From: Pseudomonas sp. SORT22
GTDB lineage: Bacteria; Pseudomonadota; Gammaproteobacteria; Pseudomonadales; Pseudomonadaceae
Direction: 5' to 3'
Assembly (NCBI RefSeq): GCF_018417635.1
Contig: NZ_CP071007.1
Span: 3,720,501 to 3,784,500, forward strand
Length of the DNA stretch: 64,000 bases
The position numbers and the translations under genes are program-made. Under the pieces are notes generated by a model. That model worked only from the letters and a program-made list of their open reading frames with translations, searched no databases and was not told the DNA's origin. Below, in pieces: positions 6,719 through 15,517 of the stretch (position 1 is its first letter; the number at the start of each line of letters is the position of its first letter).

Positions 6719-7918
6719 ATGATCGATCGAGTATTCGTCAACGCTGTTGCTGCCGATGGCAGCCCGCTCAACCTTGCGGTTGCCGACGGGCGCATTGTCA
6801 GCCTGGGCAGCGAACGTGCGCCCAGCGCAGGTGCCGAGGTCGTCGACCTGGCCGGCCACCTGGTGCTGCCCGGCCTGATCGACGGCCACATTCACCTGGA
6901 CAAGAGTTTTGTCGGCGATCGCTGGCACCCGCATCAAGCGGTGGGCAGCCTGCGTGAACGCCTGGCCATCGAAAAACGCGAACTGGCCGCTGCCCCACCG
7001 ATGCTCGAACGTGCCGAGGCGCTGATCCGCCAGGCAGTAGCGTTCGGTACCGTGGCCATGCGCAGCCATGTCGACGTCGATGCCACCACCGGCCTGCGCA
7101 ACCTGCAGGCGGTGCTGGAGGCGCGGGAGAAATGGCGCGGCATCGTCGATATCGAGCTGGTGGCCTTCCCGCAAGCCGGGGTGATGTCCTGCCCTGGCAC
7201 TGCGCAGGTGCTGGAAGCGGCAATTCGTGAAGGCGCCGAGGTGATCGGCGGCATCGACCCGACCACCCTCGACGGCGACGCCGACGGTCAGCTCGATGTA
7301 GTCTTCGGCATTGCCGAGCGCCATGCGGTGAAGATCGACATCCACCTGCACGAGCCCGGCCTGCAAGGCATCGAACAACTGCAAACGATCGCCGCCCGCA
7401 CCCGCGCCGCCGGCCTCAATGGCCGCGTTGCGGTCAGCCACGCCTATGCCCTGGGCCAGGTCGACGACGAGGTAGTGGCGCGTACCGCCACCACCCTCGC
7501 CGAGGCCGGGGTAGCGATCATGACCAACGCTCCGGGCGATCATGGCTTCCCGCCGATCTTGCGCCTGCGCGCCGCCGGGGTGAACGTGTTCGCCGGCAAC
7601 GACAATATTCGCGATGCCTGGTGGCCCTACGGCAACGCCGACATGCTCCAGCGCGCCATGCTGATCGGCTACCGCTCGGGCTTCTACAGTGATGAAGATT
7701 TGAACGTGGCACTGGCCATGGCCACCACCGCCGGTGCGGCAGTGCTGGGCAAAAGCGACTACGGTCTGAAGGTCGGCAATGAAGCGACCTTTATCGTGCT
7801 CAAGGCTGACAACGGCGCCGCCGCAGTCGCCGCGGCACCGTCCGAGCGCCGCCTGGTGCGCCGCGGCCAGTTGGTGCCGGCAGCGCCGGCCCTGCAGTTC
7901 GAGGTCCGCGCCCGCTAA
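6719..7918 (+). CDS. Cytosine-deaminase-like amidohydrolase
   Basis: 399 residues of the metal-dependent amidohydrolase superfamily, CodA/AtzC-like branch. Seen: the metal motif GHIHLDKSF (His57, His59), MRSHVDVD, IDIHLHEPG, AVSHAYALG and the Asp-containing GNDNIRDAWWPYGNADML, which matches the CodA active-site loop. The product hydrolyses a C-N bond of a cyclic or amidine compound. CodA acts on cytosine, but related enzymes take isocytosine, creatinine-like or triazine compounds, so the substrate is open. The setting with an NCS1 permease and ureidoglycine aminohydrolase favours pyrimidine, hydantoin or purine-breakdown nitrogen release. It stands alone between the regulator and allE, ~100 bases from each. 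Confidence 0.82.
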   Translation: MIDRVFVNAVAADGSPLNLAVADGRIVSLGSERAPSAGAEVVDLAGHLVLPGLIDGHIHLDKSFVGDRWHPHQAVGSLRERLAIEKRELAAAPPMLERAEALIRQAVAFGTVAMRSHVDVDATTGLRNLQAVLEAREKWRGIVDIELVAFPQAGVMSCPGTAQVLEAAIREGAEVIGGIDPTTLDGDADGQLDVVFGIAERHAVKIDIHLHEPGLQGIEQLQTIAARTRAAGLNGRVAVSHAYALGQVDDEVVARTATTLAEAGVAIMTNAPGDHGFPPILRLRAAGVNVFAGNDNIRDAWWPYGNADMLQRAMLIGYRSGFYSDEDLNVALAMATTAGAAVLGKSDYGLKVGNEATFIVLKADNGAAAVAAAPSERRLVRRGQLVPAAPALQFEVRAR

Positions 7919-8014
7919 CAAACATGTTTCTGCCGGCTTGCGCCGCAGAGAAAGACAATCGCCCACGGGCGATGCAACACAAAACCCCAGAACAACAACG
8001 ACAGAAGGTGTTCC

Positions 8015-8851
8015 ATGTCGAAGTCCAATTACTACGCTCCCCACGGCGGCCATCCGGCGCAGACCGAACTGCTGACCGACCGTGCCATGTTCACCGAGGC
8101 CTATGCGGTCATCCCCAAAGGCGTGATGCGTGACATCGTCACCAGCCACCTGCCGTTCTGGGACAAGATGCGCATGTGGGTCATCGCCCGCCCGCTGACC
8201 GGCTTCTCCGAGACCTTCTCGCAGTACATCGTCGAAGTGGCGCCAGAAGGCGGCAGCGAGCGTCCTGAGCTGGACAAGAACGCCGAAGCGGTATTGTTCG
8301 TGGTCGAAGGCGAAATCGACATCACCCTGCAAGGCAAGCCGTACACCCTCAAGGAAGGCGGCTACGCCTTCATTCCACCGGCCGCCGAGTGGAGCCTGCG
8401 CAACAACAGTGGCAAGAACGTCACCTTCCACTGGATCCGCAAGCACTACCAGGTGGTTGAAGGCCTGGCCCTGCCGGAAGCGTTCGTCACCAACGAAAAA
8501 GACATCGCGCCGATCCCGATGCCGGGTACCGACGGCGCCTGGGTCACCACCCGCTTCGTCGACATGGCCGACATGCGTCACGACATGCACGTCAACATTG
8601 TCACCTTCCAGCCAGGCGGCGTGATTCCGTTCGCCGAGACCCACGTCATGGAGCACGGTCTGTACGTGCTCGAAGGTAAAGCCGTTTACCGCCTGAACCA
8701 GGACTGGGTCGAGGTCGAGGCCGGTGACTTCATGTGGCTGCGCGCCTTCTGCCCGCAGGCTTGCTACTCCGGCGGCCCGGGCCCGTTCCGCTACCTGCTG
8801 TACAAGGATGTAAACCGTCACATGAACCTGGTGCTCAACCCGCAGCGCTAA
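8015..8851 (+). CDS. allE: (S)-ureidoglycine aminohydrolase
   Basis: 278 residues, bicupin. The N-terminal cupin includes LFVVEGEIDITLQGKPYTLKEGGYAFIPP; the C-terminal one includes GGVIPFAETHVMEHGLYVLEGKAVYRLN, where the Glu/His/His Mn ligands lie, followed by GDFMWLRAFCPQACYSGGPG. This layout and length match ureidoglycine aminohydrolase (AllE/YlbA, UGHY), which converts ureidoglycine to ureidoglycolate plus ammonia in allantoin breakdown. No allantoinase or allantoate amidohydrolase gene is in the window. A strong terminator follows 18 bases after the stop. Confidence 0.9.
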   Translation: MSKSNYYAPHGGHPAQTELLTDRAMFTEAYAVIPKGVMRDIVTSHLPFWDKMRMWVIARPLTGFSETFSQYIVEVAPEGGSERPELDKNAEAVLFVVEGEIDITLQGKPYTLKEGGYAFIPPAAEWSLRNNSGKNVTFHWIRKHYQVVEGLALPEAFVTNEKDIAPIPMPGTDGAWVTTRFVDMADMRHDMHVNIVTFQPGGVIPFAETHVMEHGLYVLEGKAVYRLNQDWVEVEAGDFMWLRAFCPQACYSGGPGPFRYLLYKDVNRHMNLVLNPQR

Positions 8852-8868
8852 GTTTCACGGTTGCATTG

Positions 8869-8905
8869 AAAATCCCGCAGGCCTCTCGGCCTGCGGGATT
8901 TTTTG
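8869..8905. terminator. Bidirectional intrinsic terminator
   Basis: AAATCCCGCAGGCC, loop TCTC, GGCCTGCGGGATTTTTTG. The 14-bp stem lies between the convergent allE and HAD phosphatase genes and has A/T runs on both sides, so it can serve both. Confidence 0.92.
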
Positions 8906-8923
8906 TTTCAGGGCCTGGCTCAA

Positions 8924-9757
8924 TCAGTTGGCCGGCTTCCAGGCGCCCTGCTGCGCGGCGTCGCGGAATTTGGCCCGGTTGGCCGGGGTGTCGGCCGGTT
9001 CCGACTCGCCGAAAATAGCCTTGAGCCAATGGCCGTCGGTGGGGTTGGGGAAGATGATGTACTGGCCGCCAAACTTGCTGCGGCTGGCGTCCACCAGCTG
9101 CGCACGCTGCTCGACCTTGTCGACGTAGAAGCTGCGCTCGAAGTCGTTGAGGTTGTCACCGAGCATCAGCAGCACGTTGTACTGCTCGGCGATCTTGTGC
9201 TGGGCCGGCTCCTTGTTCGAGCTTTCACGCAGGATGGTCACGTGGGCTTCGTCGGCATACGGCACCTTGAGCGCGCGCAGGTTGTTGAGCGCGTACTCGT
9301 AGGTCTTGTCGCCCTGGTCGCGGCTGGAGACGTAGAAGATCTCCACGCCGCGCGACTTGGCATACTCAAGAAACTCCAGCGCCCCCGGGGTCAGGGTCGG
9401 GCCATTGGCGGCGACCCAGCGGTCCCACACCGCGTCATCGAAGAACTCCTTGTCCTGGCCGATCAGAAAGCCCCAGTAGGTGTTGCTGCTGAGGATGGTG
9501 TCGTCGATATCGCTGATGATCGCAGGCTTCTTGTCGCCCGGCTTCTGCTGGGCCAGGGCCTGGTCCAGGCGCGCCTTGGCGACGTTGAAACCCTGGTAGT
9601 ACAGGGCGCGGAACTCGGCCGCGGTCTGCCGCCAGGCCACTGCATCGACCAGCAGGTTGGAGCGTACGGTGGTTTCGGGGGTGGTGGCTTGCGCGTGAAC
9701 CAGAGGGGTGGCCAGCAACAGCAAGGCCAGAGAGATCGCGTTCTTGAGCTGAGGCAT
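8924..9757 (-). CDS. Exported HAD acid phosphatase, e(P4)/class-B-like
   Basis: 277 residues from ATG 9757 (AAGGA 10 bases upstream). A signal peptide (MPQLKNAISLALLLLATPLVHA-Q) precedes a HAD domain: motif I SDIDDTILSSN, a Trp-rich cap (TYWGFLIGQDKEFFDDAVWDRW), motif II IFYVSSRD, motif III K followed by LLMLGDNLNDF. This is the HAD-IIIB 5'-nucleotidase/acid phosphatase group of lipoprotein e(P4). No lipobox Cys is present, so it should be soluble in the periplasm. It would release phosphate from nucleotides or other monoesters. It is monocistronic and converges on allE. Confidence 0.87.
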   Translation of the reverse strand: MPQLKNAISLALLLLATPLVHAQATTPETTVRSNLLVDAVAWRQTAAEFRALYYQGFNVAKARLDQALAQQKPGDKKPAIISDIDDTILSSNTYWGFLIGQDKEFFDDAVWDRWVAANGPTLTPGALEFLEYAKSRGVEIFYVSSRDQGDKTYEYALNNLRALKVPYADEAHVTILRESSNKEPAQHKIAEQYNVLLMLGDNLNDFERSFYVDKVEQRAQLVDASRSKFGGQYIIFPNPTDGHWLKAIFGESEPADTPANRAKFRDAAQQGAWKPAN

Positions 9758-9908
9758 TCGGGGCGTTCCTTGTGATCTCCCGCTCTTGGGCGGCGGGAGT
9801 CGGCTACTCATACCGCACGCAGGCAGGCGCCACAATCGCCGCGACGCGCAGGCGCAACAATGTGGCGCACCCGCGCATCTTGGCCGGTTTCAGGCCGCCA
9901 CCACAGGC

Positions 9909-10499
9909 TCAACCCTGGGGGCTGAACAGCACCCGCTTGAAGGCTTCGGCGGCCAGGTGCACCTGCACCGACCAGTCGTCTGCGGCGTCGCTGCCAGCGT
10001 CATCGGAAATGTACTTAAGGCACAGGAAGGGAATGTCTTCGTTGCGGGCGATCAGCGCCAGCACGTAGGCCTCCATGTCGACGATGTCGTACGGGGCAGC
10101 GCCGTGACTGATTTCGAAGCTGTCACCGCTGCCGCAAATGCCCAGCGGCAAGCCCGCAACGCGCTGGCCATGCTCAAGCAGCACCGGGATGTCGGAGAGC
10201 GGCGTCTCGTAGCGGGCAAAACCCAGCGGCGTGACGTCCATGTCGCGCTGCACGAAGCCCGTGCAGCACACCAGTGCGCCCTTGCCATGGCCGGCGCTGC
10301 CGGCCGAACCGAGGTTGACGATCAGTTTGGGCTTGCGTTGCTGGATGGCCTTGGTCAGGGCAATGGCGGCGTTGACCTTGCCGATGCCGGTGAACAGCGT
10401 GTTCATCTCGGTAAACAGCTCGCCGGCCTCCGCCTCAAGGGCGAAGACGAACAGGGTGTCGGCCAGGGAAATATCGGGAAATTGCTGGGTCAGCATCAT
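9909..10499 (-). CDS. MTA/SAH-nucleosidase-like phosphorylase-superfamily protein
   Basis: About 196 residues if started at ATG 10499 (GGAA ~10 bases upstream); a start at 10541 would add 14 residues but has no ribosome site. Family marks: FVFALEAEAGELF, TGIGKVNAAIALTKAI, LIVNLGSAGSAGHGKGALV, a C-terminal DIVDMEAYVLALIA with the Met-Glu ribose-binding pair, and LKYISDDAGSDAADDW with the catalytic Asp. It should cleave the N-glycosidic bond of methylthioadenosine, S-adenosylhomocysteine or a related nucleoside in the cytoplasm. It is shorter than Pfs (~230), so substrate range is uncertain. Confidence 0.8.
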   Translation of the reverse strand: MMLTQQFPDISLADTLFVFALEAEAGELFTEMNTLFTGIGKVNAAIALTKAIQQRKPKLIVNLGSAGSAGHGKGALVCCTGFVQRDMDVTPLGFARYETPLSDIPVLLEHGQRVAGLPLGICGSGDSFEISHGAAPYDIVDMEAYVLALIARNEDIPFLCLKYISDDAGSDAADDWSVQVHLAAEAFKRVLFSPQG

Positions 10500-10661
10500 G
10501 GAGCGAAGATTCCGAATGGGCTGCAGATCGGCCATCAGCATAGCCCAAGCCGCAGTTCAAGGCAGCCGGATGCTGACAATGCAACACCGGCTCGGCTAGC
10601 ATGCCGCTGAAAACCGGCGCTGGCCGGTTGGCCACCCGGCCATGAGCGGAGAGCGATACCC

Positions 10662-11840
10662 TTGCTGCTGAGCATCCCGACCCTGTTGCTGGTGGCCATT
10701 TTCATCTTTGCCCTGATGGGCCTGCTGACCCTGCACGCCTGGAGCCGCGGCGTGCGCGAGCGAACCCTGGGCTATTTGGGCAGCATGCTGTTGCTCGCCG
10801 CTGGCGGCACGGCGTTGATCAGCCTGCGCGGCAACGCCCCGGACTTCATCGCCCTGGTGCTGGGCAACATGGTGCTGCTGCTCAGCGCCGCGTTGAACTG
10901 GGCCAGCATGCGCGCGTTCAGCGGACGCCCGGCGCACCTGCCGGGGATTTTCGCTGGCGCCCTGTTCTGGTTTACCTGGTCGCTGACGCCAGGCTTTACC
11001 GATGACCTGGGCCTGCGCGTGACGGTCTATTCCATGCTCACTGCCTGCTACGGCTGCCTGGCGGTGCTTGAGCTATGGCGCGACCGCAAGCGCCTGGAAG
11101 TCGCCTACCTGCCAACCCTGCTCCTGCTGCTGGGCCACAGCGGCTTCTACTGCGTGCGCAGCTTCGCCGACCATGGCGTATCGCTGGAACAGGCGATCGC
11201 CAGCGACGGCCACGGCACCGGGTTTTTCTCGTTCATGCTGTTCGAGTCGATGCTCTACGCCATCGGCATCGCCTACGTGACCCTGGCCATGGTCCGCGAA
11301 CGCACCGAGCTCAAGTTCAAGGCCGCCGCCTACACCGACCCGCTGACCGATATCGGCAACCGCCGCGCCTTCATGTCGCGCGGTGCCGAACTGCTGGCCG
11401 ACTGCGCCCGGCGTGGCGAGCCGGTGAGCCTGCTGCTGTGCGACCTCGATCATTTCAAGCGCCTCAATGATGTCTACGGCCACCAGACCGGCGACCAGGC
11501 GTTGATCGCCTTCAGCCAGGTGACCCGCCTGAGCGTGCGCGAGGAAGATGTCTTCGCCCGTATCGGCGGCGAAGAGTTCGCCTGCCTGCTGGCCAACACT
11601 GACGAGCACTCGGCGCTGCGCGTGGCCCGGCGCATCTGCAGCAGCTTTTATGAATTGCCGCTGCTTGAGCCCGGGCTGCTCAGCGTCAGCATCGGCATCG
11701 TCGGCGCCAGCCGCCCGGGCGAGCACGACCTGTCGCGCCTGCTGTCGATGGCCGACAACGCCCTGTACGCGGCCAAGCGCCAGGGCCGCAACCGCGTCCA
11801 GCTGTACCGCCCTGCCGCGCAGCCTGCCGATACGCTGTGA
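10662..11840 (+). CDS. Membrane diguanylate cyclase (GGDEF)
   Basis: 392 residues from a TTG start (GGAGAG 8 bases upstream). About six to seven N-terminal hydrophobic segments (1-~205) form a membrane sensor of unknown ligand. The GGDEF domain (about 220-385) has YTDPLTDIGNRRAF, CDLDHFKRLNDVYGHQTGD, and the intact active site RIGGEEF near residue 301. The product-inhibition I-site REED lies exactly five residues before GGEEF, so the enzyme should be active and feedback-inhibited by c-di-GMP. No EAL domain is present. It is a single-gene unit divergent from the nucleosidase. Confidence 0.9.
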   Translation: MLLSIPTLLLVAIFIFALMGLLTLHAWSRGVRERTLGYLGSMLLLAAGGTALISLRGNAPDFIALVLGNMVLLLSAALNWASMRAFSGRPAHLPGIFAGALFWFTWSLTPGFTDDLGLRVTVYSMLTACYGCLAVLELWRDRKRLEVAYLPTLLLLLGHSGFYCVRSFADHGVSLEQAIASDGHGTGFFSFMLFESMLYAIGIAYVTLAMVRERTELKFKAAAYTDPLTDIGNRRAFMSRGAELLADCARRGEPVSLLLCDLDHFKRLNDVYGHQTGDQALIAFSQVTRLSVREEDVFARIGGEEFACLLANTDEHSALRVARRICSSFYELPLLEPGLLSVSIGIVGASRPGEHDLSRLLSMADNALYAAKRQGRNRVQLYRPAAQPADTL

Positions 11841-11856
11841 GCCTGGCGAAACCGCC

Positions 11857-12732
11857 CTACTCGCTAGCCAGGGTGCGCGCCAGTTCCGCAGCCAGTTCCT
11901 TGACCATGGCATCGGCGGTTGGCCGATGAATGATCGCCACTTCCATGGCATCGATCGACGGCAAGCCGTGTTCCGAAGTCAGCTTTAAATGTTCGGCGGT
12001 AACCGCCCGCAGCGGCAGCAGGCTGATGCCCATGCCGTTGGCCACCGCCGCCTGCAGGCCGCTGAGGCTGGAGCTGGTGAAACTGATGCGCCAACGGCGG
12101 CCCATGCGCTCGATGGCGCCGATCATGTCGTCGCGGTATAGGCCGCGCGGCGGAAAAGTCACCAGCGGCACCGGGTCCTGGTCGAAGGCCGGGTTCTTGG
12201 CGCTGTCGATCCATTGCAGCTTCTCGGGCCAGCAGGCCACCGCCTCACGGCTGTTACGCCGCTGCTTGAGCAAAATCAGGTCGAGCTCGCCGTTGTCGTA
12301 GCTGGCGCTGAGGTCGCGGCACAGGCCGCTGGTGACCTCCAGCTTGACCTGCGGATGTTTGCGGTTGAAGGTCGAGAGCAGATGGGTGGTGCGCCCGGCG
12401 GCAAAGTCTTCCGGCACGCCCAGGCGCACGGTCACCGCCACCGTGGCGCCCGACATCGCCTCAAGCATCTCGTCGTTGTAGGCAAGCATCTGCCGGGCGT
12501 AACCGAGCAGCGTCTGCCCGGCGTCGGTGGCCAGCACGTCGCGGTTGCCGCGCTCGAGCAGCTTGTGCCCGACCATCTCCTCCAGCCGCCTGACTTTCTG
12601 GCTGACCGTCGACTGGGTTGAATGCAGGCGCGCCGCCGCCGTGGTGAAGCTGCCGCAGTCGCTGACCATCACCACCGCGCGCAACAGGTCAAGATCAAAC
12701 AGCGGCCTATTCGATTTTTCACTGACAGACAT
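11857..12732 (-). CDS. LysR-family regulator
   Basis: 291 residues: winged HTH at about 12-70 (FDLDLLRAVVMVSDCGSFTTAAARLHSTQSTVSQKVRRLE) and a LysR substrate domain from ~95 (VRLGVPEDFAAG, LDLILLK, GLQAAVANGMGISLLPLRAV). It is divergent from the ankyrin gene with an 83-base gap that carries a perfect palindrome at 12737-12755, probably its operator. It ends 16 bases past the convergent diguanylate cyclase. Target genes are not otherwise evident. Confidence 0.88.
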   Translation of the reverse strand: MSVSEKSNRPLFDLDLLRAVVMVSDCGSFTTAAARLHSTQSTVSQKVRRLEEMVGHKLLERGNRDVLATDAGQTLLGYARQMLAYNDEMLEAMSGATVAVTVRLGVPEDFAAGRTTHLLSTFNRKHPQVKLEVTSGLCRDLSASYDNGELDLILLKQRRNSREAVACWPEKLQWIDSAKNPAFDQDPVPLVTFPPRGLYRDDMIGAIERMGRRWRISFTSSSLSGLQAAVANGMGISLLPLRAVTAEHLKLTSEHGLPSIDAMEVAIIHRPTADAMVKELAAELARTLASE

Positions 12733-12736
12733 GCTT

Positions 12737-12755
12737 TTATTTAACTTCTAAATAA
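12737..12755. promoter_or_regulatory. Perfect inverted repeat, probable LysR operator
   Basis: TTATTTA-ACTTC-TAAATAA, a perfect 7-5-7 inverted repeat beginning 5 bases before the LysR start and ~60 bases before the ankyrin gene. It has the T-N11-A form LysR proteins favour, but lies unusually close to the start codon, which suggests autorepression. Confidence 0.5.
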
Positions 12756-12815
12756 GGAGCCCGACTTTTAACATGGCTCGACCCCGCGAGCAATCGCCCA
12801 CCAGGAGGTACTGCC

Positions 12816-13493
12816 ATGCTCCTTGAACGCCTGTCCACCCACCTTGCAATGGTGTTCGCCATGCTCACATCGCTGACTGCCAGTGCCGACGGCGGCACCC
12901 TCGAAAACCAGCTGCGCAGCGCCGCCGAAAACGGCCAGGCCGCCCAGGTACGCAGCCTGCTCGACCAGGGCGCTGTGCTGGAAGCCCGCGACAAAATGGG
13001 CCGCACGCCGCTGCTGCTGGCCACCCACAACAACCAGATCGACGCCGCCAAGGTGCTGATCGACGCCGGCGCCGACGTCAACGCCAAGGACTCCATAGAA
13101 GACAGCCCCTACCTGTATGCCGGCGCCCGTGGCCACAACGACATTCTCAAACTGACCCTGGCCCACGGCGCCGACCTGAAAAGCACCAACCGCTACGGCG
13201 GCACCGCGCTGATACCGGCAGCCGAACGCGGCCACGTCGAAACAGTACGCCTGCTGATTGCCGCAGGTGTCGCGGTTGACCAGGTCAACAAACTGCACTG
13301 GACCGCCCTGCTCGAAGCCATCATCCTCGGCGACGGCGGCCAGCGGCATGTCGAGATCGTGCGTGAACTGATCAAGGCCGGGGCGGATGTCAACCTTGCC
13401 GACGGCAAAGGCGTAACCCCGCTGCAACATGCGCGGCAGCGGGGCTACAAAGAAATGCAGACTCTATTGGAACAAGCCGGCGCCCGCGCTTAA
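12816..13493 (+). CDS. Exported ankyrin-repeat protein
   Basis: 225 residues; AGGAGG 8 bases upstream fixes the start. A signal peptide (to about LTASA-DGG, residue 24) is followed by five ankyrin units: QAAQVRSLLDQGAVLEARDK, GRTPLLLATHNNQIDAAKVL, a unit ending HGADLKSTN, RGHVETVRLLIAAGVAVDQ, and HVEIVRELIKAGADVNLADG with a capping helix. Such periplasmic ankyrin proteins often accompany catalases or act as binding scaffolds (AnkB-like). The partner is not visible here. It overlaps the next LysR gene tail-to-tail by 4 bases. Confidence 0.85.
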   Translation: MLLERLSTHLAMVFAMLTSLTASADGGTLENQLRSAAENGQAAQVRSLLDQGAVLEARDKMGRTPLLLATHNNQIDAAKVLIDAGADVNAKDSIEDSPYLYAGARGHNDILKLTLAHGADLKSTNRYGGTALIPAAERGHVETVRLLIAAGVAVDQVNKLHWTALLEAIILGDGGQRHVEIVRELIKAGADVNLADGKGVTPLQHARQRGYKEMQTLLEQAGARA

Positions 13494-14350
13494 CTGCTCT
13501 CCAGCAAGCGATCGAGCAACCACAACCCCGCCGGCCCCGGCGGGGTCAGCTTCGACCAGGCCACATCCACTGCAATCGGCCGCGGCCAGCCGCGCAGCTT
13601 GAGCTCGGTGAGCTGGCCATGGCCGTACTGGCGGACCAGGCCGTGGGGCAACTCGGCCCAGCCAAAGCCCTCCCCGGTCATCTCCAGCAGCATCAGATAA
13701 TCCGGCGCCGACCACACCCGCCCCTGGGGTTTGTTGACACTGTCGGTGTAGGTATTCAAATACAACTGCCGATGCCCGGCCAGGTGCGCCTGGGTCGGCT
13801 GCGCAAGCTGCGCCAAGGGGTGGCTGCTGGCGACAAAAATGCCCATCTGCGCCTGCGCCGCCAGCCGCGTCGCGGCCACATCCGCCGGGTAGCCGGGTTG
13901 CGCCGCGAGCATGCCCAGATGTGCGCGGCCACTCTGCAGCAGGTTCAGCACGTCGCCCGCCTCGGCGATCATGCATTCCAGCTCGATGTCCTGATAGCGC
14001 TGCTCGAACAGCTGCATCACCCGGTTGTCCGGGTTGAGCTGATGCATGTCGGAAAACACGATTGTCAGCCGCGGCTCGACCTTGTCCGCCAGGCGAATGC
14101 TCAACTGGTCGAGGCGCTCGCTGGCGGCGAGGATCTCCTGCACATGGCCGAGCACCTTGCGCCCGGCTTCGGTGAGCAGCGGTTGCCGGGCCTGGCGGTC
14201 GAACAGGGTAACGCCCAGGTCGGCTTCGAGGTTGGCGATGGCGGCGCTGACGGTGGATTGGCTTTTGCGCAGCTTGCGCGCGGCGGCGGAGAACGAGCCG
14301 AGGGCGGCGGCTTCGACGAAGGCTTGCAGGGCTTCTGGGGAGTAGCGCAT
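13490..14350 (-). CDS. LysR-family regulator
   Basis: 286 residues: HTH at about 5-62 (MRYSPEALQAFVEAAALGSFSAAARKL, SQSTVSAAIANLEADLGVTLFDR), then the substrate-binding domain (LTIVFSDMHQLNPDNRVM, MLAAQPGYPADVAA, GEGFGWAELPHGLVRQYG). It is not adjacent to an obvious divergent target; the upstream gene (DUF3616) is on the same strand 75 bases away. Regulatory role unassigned. Confidence 0.87.
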   Translation of the reverse strand: MRYSPEALQAFVEAAALGSFSAAARKLRKSQSTVSAAIANLEADLGVTLFDRQARQPLLTEAGRKVLGHVQEILAASERLDQLSIRLADKVEPRLTIVFSDMHQLNPDNRVMQLFEQRYQDIELECMIAEAGDVLNLLQSGRAHLGMLAAQPGYPADVAATRLAAQAQMGIFVASSHPLAQLAQPTQAHLAGHRQLYLNTYTDSVNKPQGRVWSAPDYLMLLEMTGEGFGWAELPHGLVRQYGHGQLTELKLRGWPRPIAVDVAWSKLTPPGPAGLWLLDRLLESS

Positions 14351-14425
14351 TGGGGGTATCGGTTTTTTCGATGCTGGTAGCCGCAGTGTAGCGGCAAAAG
14401 CGATCTCAATGCCGCGCAGCCGCCG

Positions 14426-15517
14426 TTAGCTTAGGGTAAACAGGTCGCCTTCCACACTGCGGTCAGCGTGTTTACGACGCTGCGCTGCGGCGTCGTAGAC
14501 GATCAGCAAAAGCTCGCTCTGCTTCTCAGCCGACTGGAACAAACACATGCCCTCTGCATGATCGTCGCCGTTGCCGAACGGTACCTCCAGCACCCTCTGC
14601 AATTGATCGGCAAACACCACCTGCTCTTCATCGGCCGCAAAGCCGCCGCGCCAACGGAACACCGTGACCGGGCCATCCAGGTCCATGGACGGCCCTGCCA
14701 GAATCAGCAGCTCGTCGCCGCGGCTGCACAGGTCGCGCACCCCCAGGCCGTTGAGCGCGAAGAAGTGCTTGCGATAGCGGCGCCCGTCCGGGCCGATCTT
14801 CTTCAGCACCAGGGTGTCGGTGGAGTCGCCATCGGCTTCAGGCTCGATCTCCAGCAGCACGCTCCAGCCGCGCAGCACCGGCCCCCGCAGCCCCAACAGC
14901 AGGCGCGAGCCGATGACGGCCAGGCCCTCGATATCGAAACCGTTGTCTTTGCCCGGGATGCGCAAAAAGTCGCGTAGCTGATCGTCCCTGGCAATTTCCG
15001 CCGTGAGGTCGTTGCCGAGCGCATTGCCATGTAACTGCGCCGCCGTACGCCCATCGCCATCCAGCTTGTCGGCAAGCACATAACTGTCGTTCTGCTGCAC
15101 CACCGGGAGACGCGCCAACAGAAAGCGATTGCCATCCGCCTCTACCGTCGACAGGCGCTTGATGTTCTTCTGCGCAGATTTGTCGGCATCCGCCTTCTTG
15201 CGTTTGAGGCTATGGGAGCCGACGACCCAGAGATAACCCGCGTCAGCGGCATAGGCCAGGCCCTCGATATCGATCTCGGCATCTGCATCGGGTATGGGCA
15301 GGCGCAGATACTTCATCAGCGGGAAGGAGTGGTGCTCATCGCACGTCACCGCCCCACCGGGTACTGCGGGCTGGATGGTCAGGCGTTCGAGGCTGGTGGT
15401 TTCGTCGTTGGCCAGCCACAGCGTGTTGCCGATCTGCAAGGCAACCGAAAGGCCATCGCGCAATGAGGCAGATGCTGGATTAAAGCGCAGCATCAGGGTG
15501 TTGGCTGGCTTGTTCAT
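14426..15517 (-). CDS. DUF3616 beta-propeller-like protein
   Basis: 363 residues without signal peptide. Two DIEGLA boxes (IDIEGLAYAADAGYLWVVGSHS near 83 and FDIEGLAVIGSRLLLGLRGP near 195) and FALNGLGVRDLCSRGDELLILAG are the marks of DUF3616, a family predicted to form a propeller or phytase-like fold. Other blades read LWLANDETTSLERL and GDDHAEGMCLF. The function of the family is unknown to me. The gene is a single unit. Confidence 0.78.
   Translation of the reverse strand: MNKPANTLMLRFNPASASLRDGLSVALQIGNTLWLANDETTSLERLTIQPAVPGGAVTCDEHHSFPLMKYLRLPIPDADAEIDIEGLAYAADAGYLWVVGSHSLKRKKADADKSAQKNIKRLSTVEADGNRFLLARLPVVQQNDSYVLADKLDGDGRTAAQLHGNALGNDLTAEIARDDQLRDFLRIPGKDNGFDIEGLAVIGSRLLLGLRGPVLRGWSVLLEIEPEADGDSTDTLVLKKIGPDGRRYRKHFFALNGLGVRDLCSRGDELLILAGPSMDLDGPVTVFRWRGGFAADEEQVVFADQLQRVLEVPFGNGDDHAEGMCLFQSAEKQSELLLIVYDAAAQRRKHADRSVEGDLFTLS

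Noticed and set aside
6680..8821. 713-residue minus-strand frame over the amidohydrolase and allE
   Set aside because: Spans two well-supported plus-strand genes and reads as low-complexity Val/Gly/His antisense.
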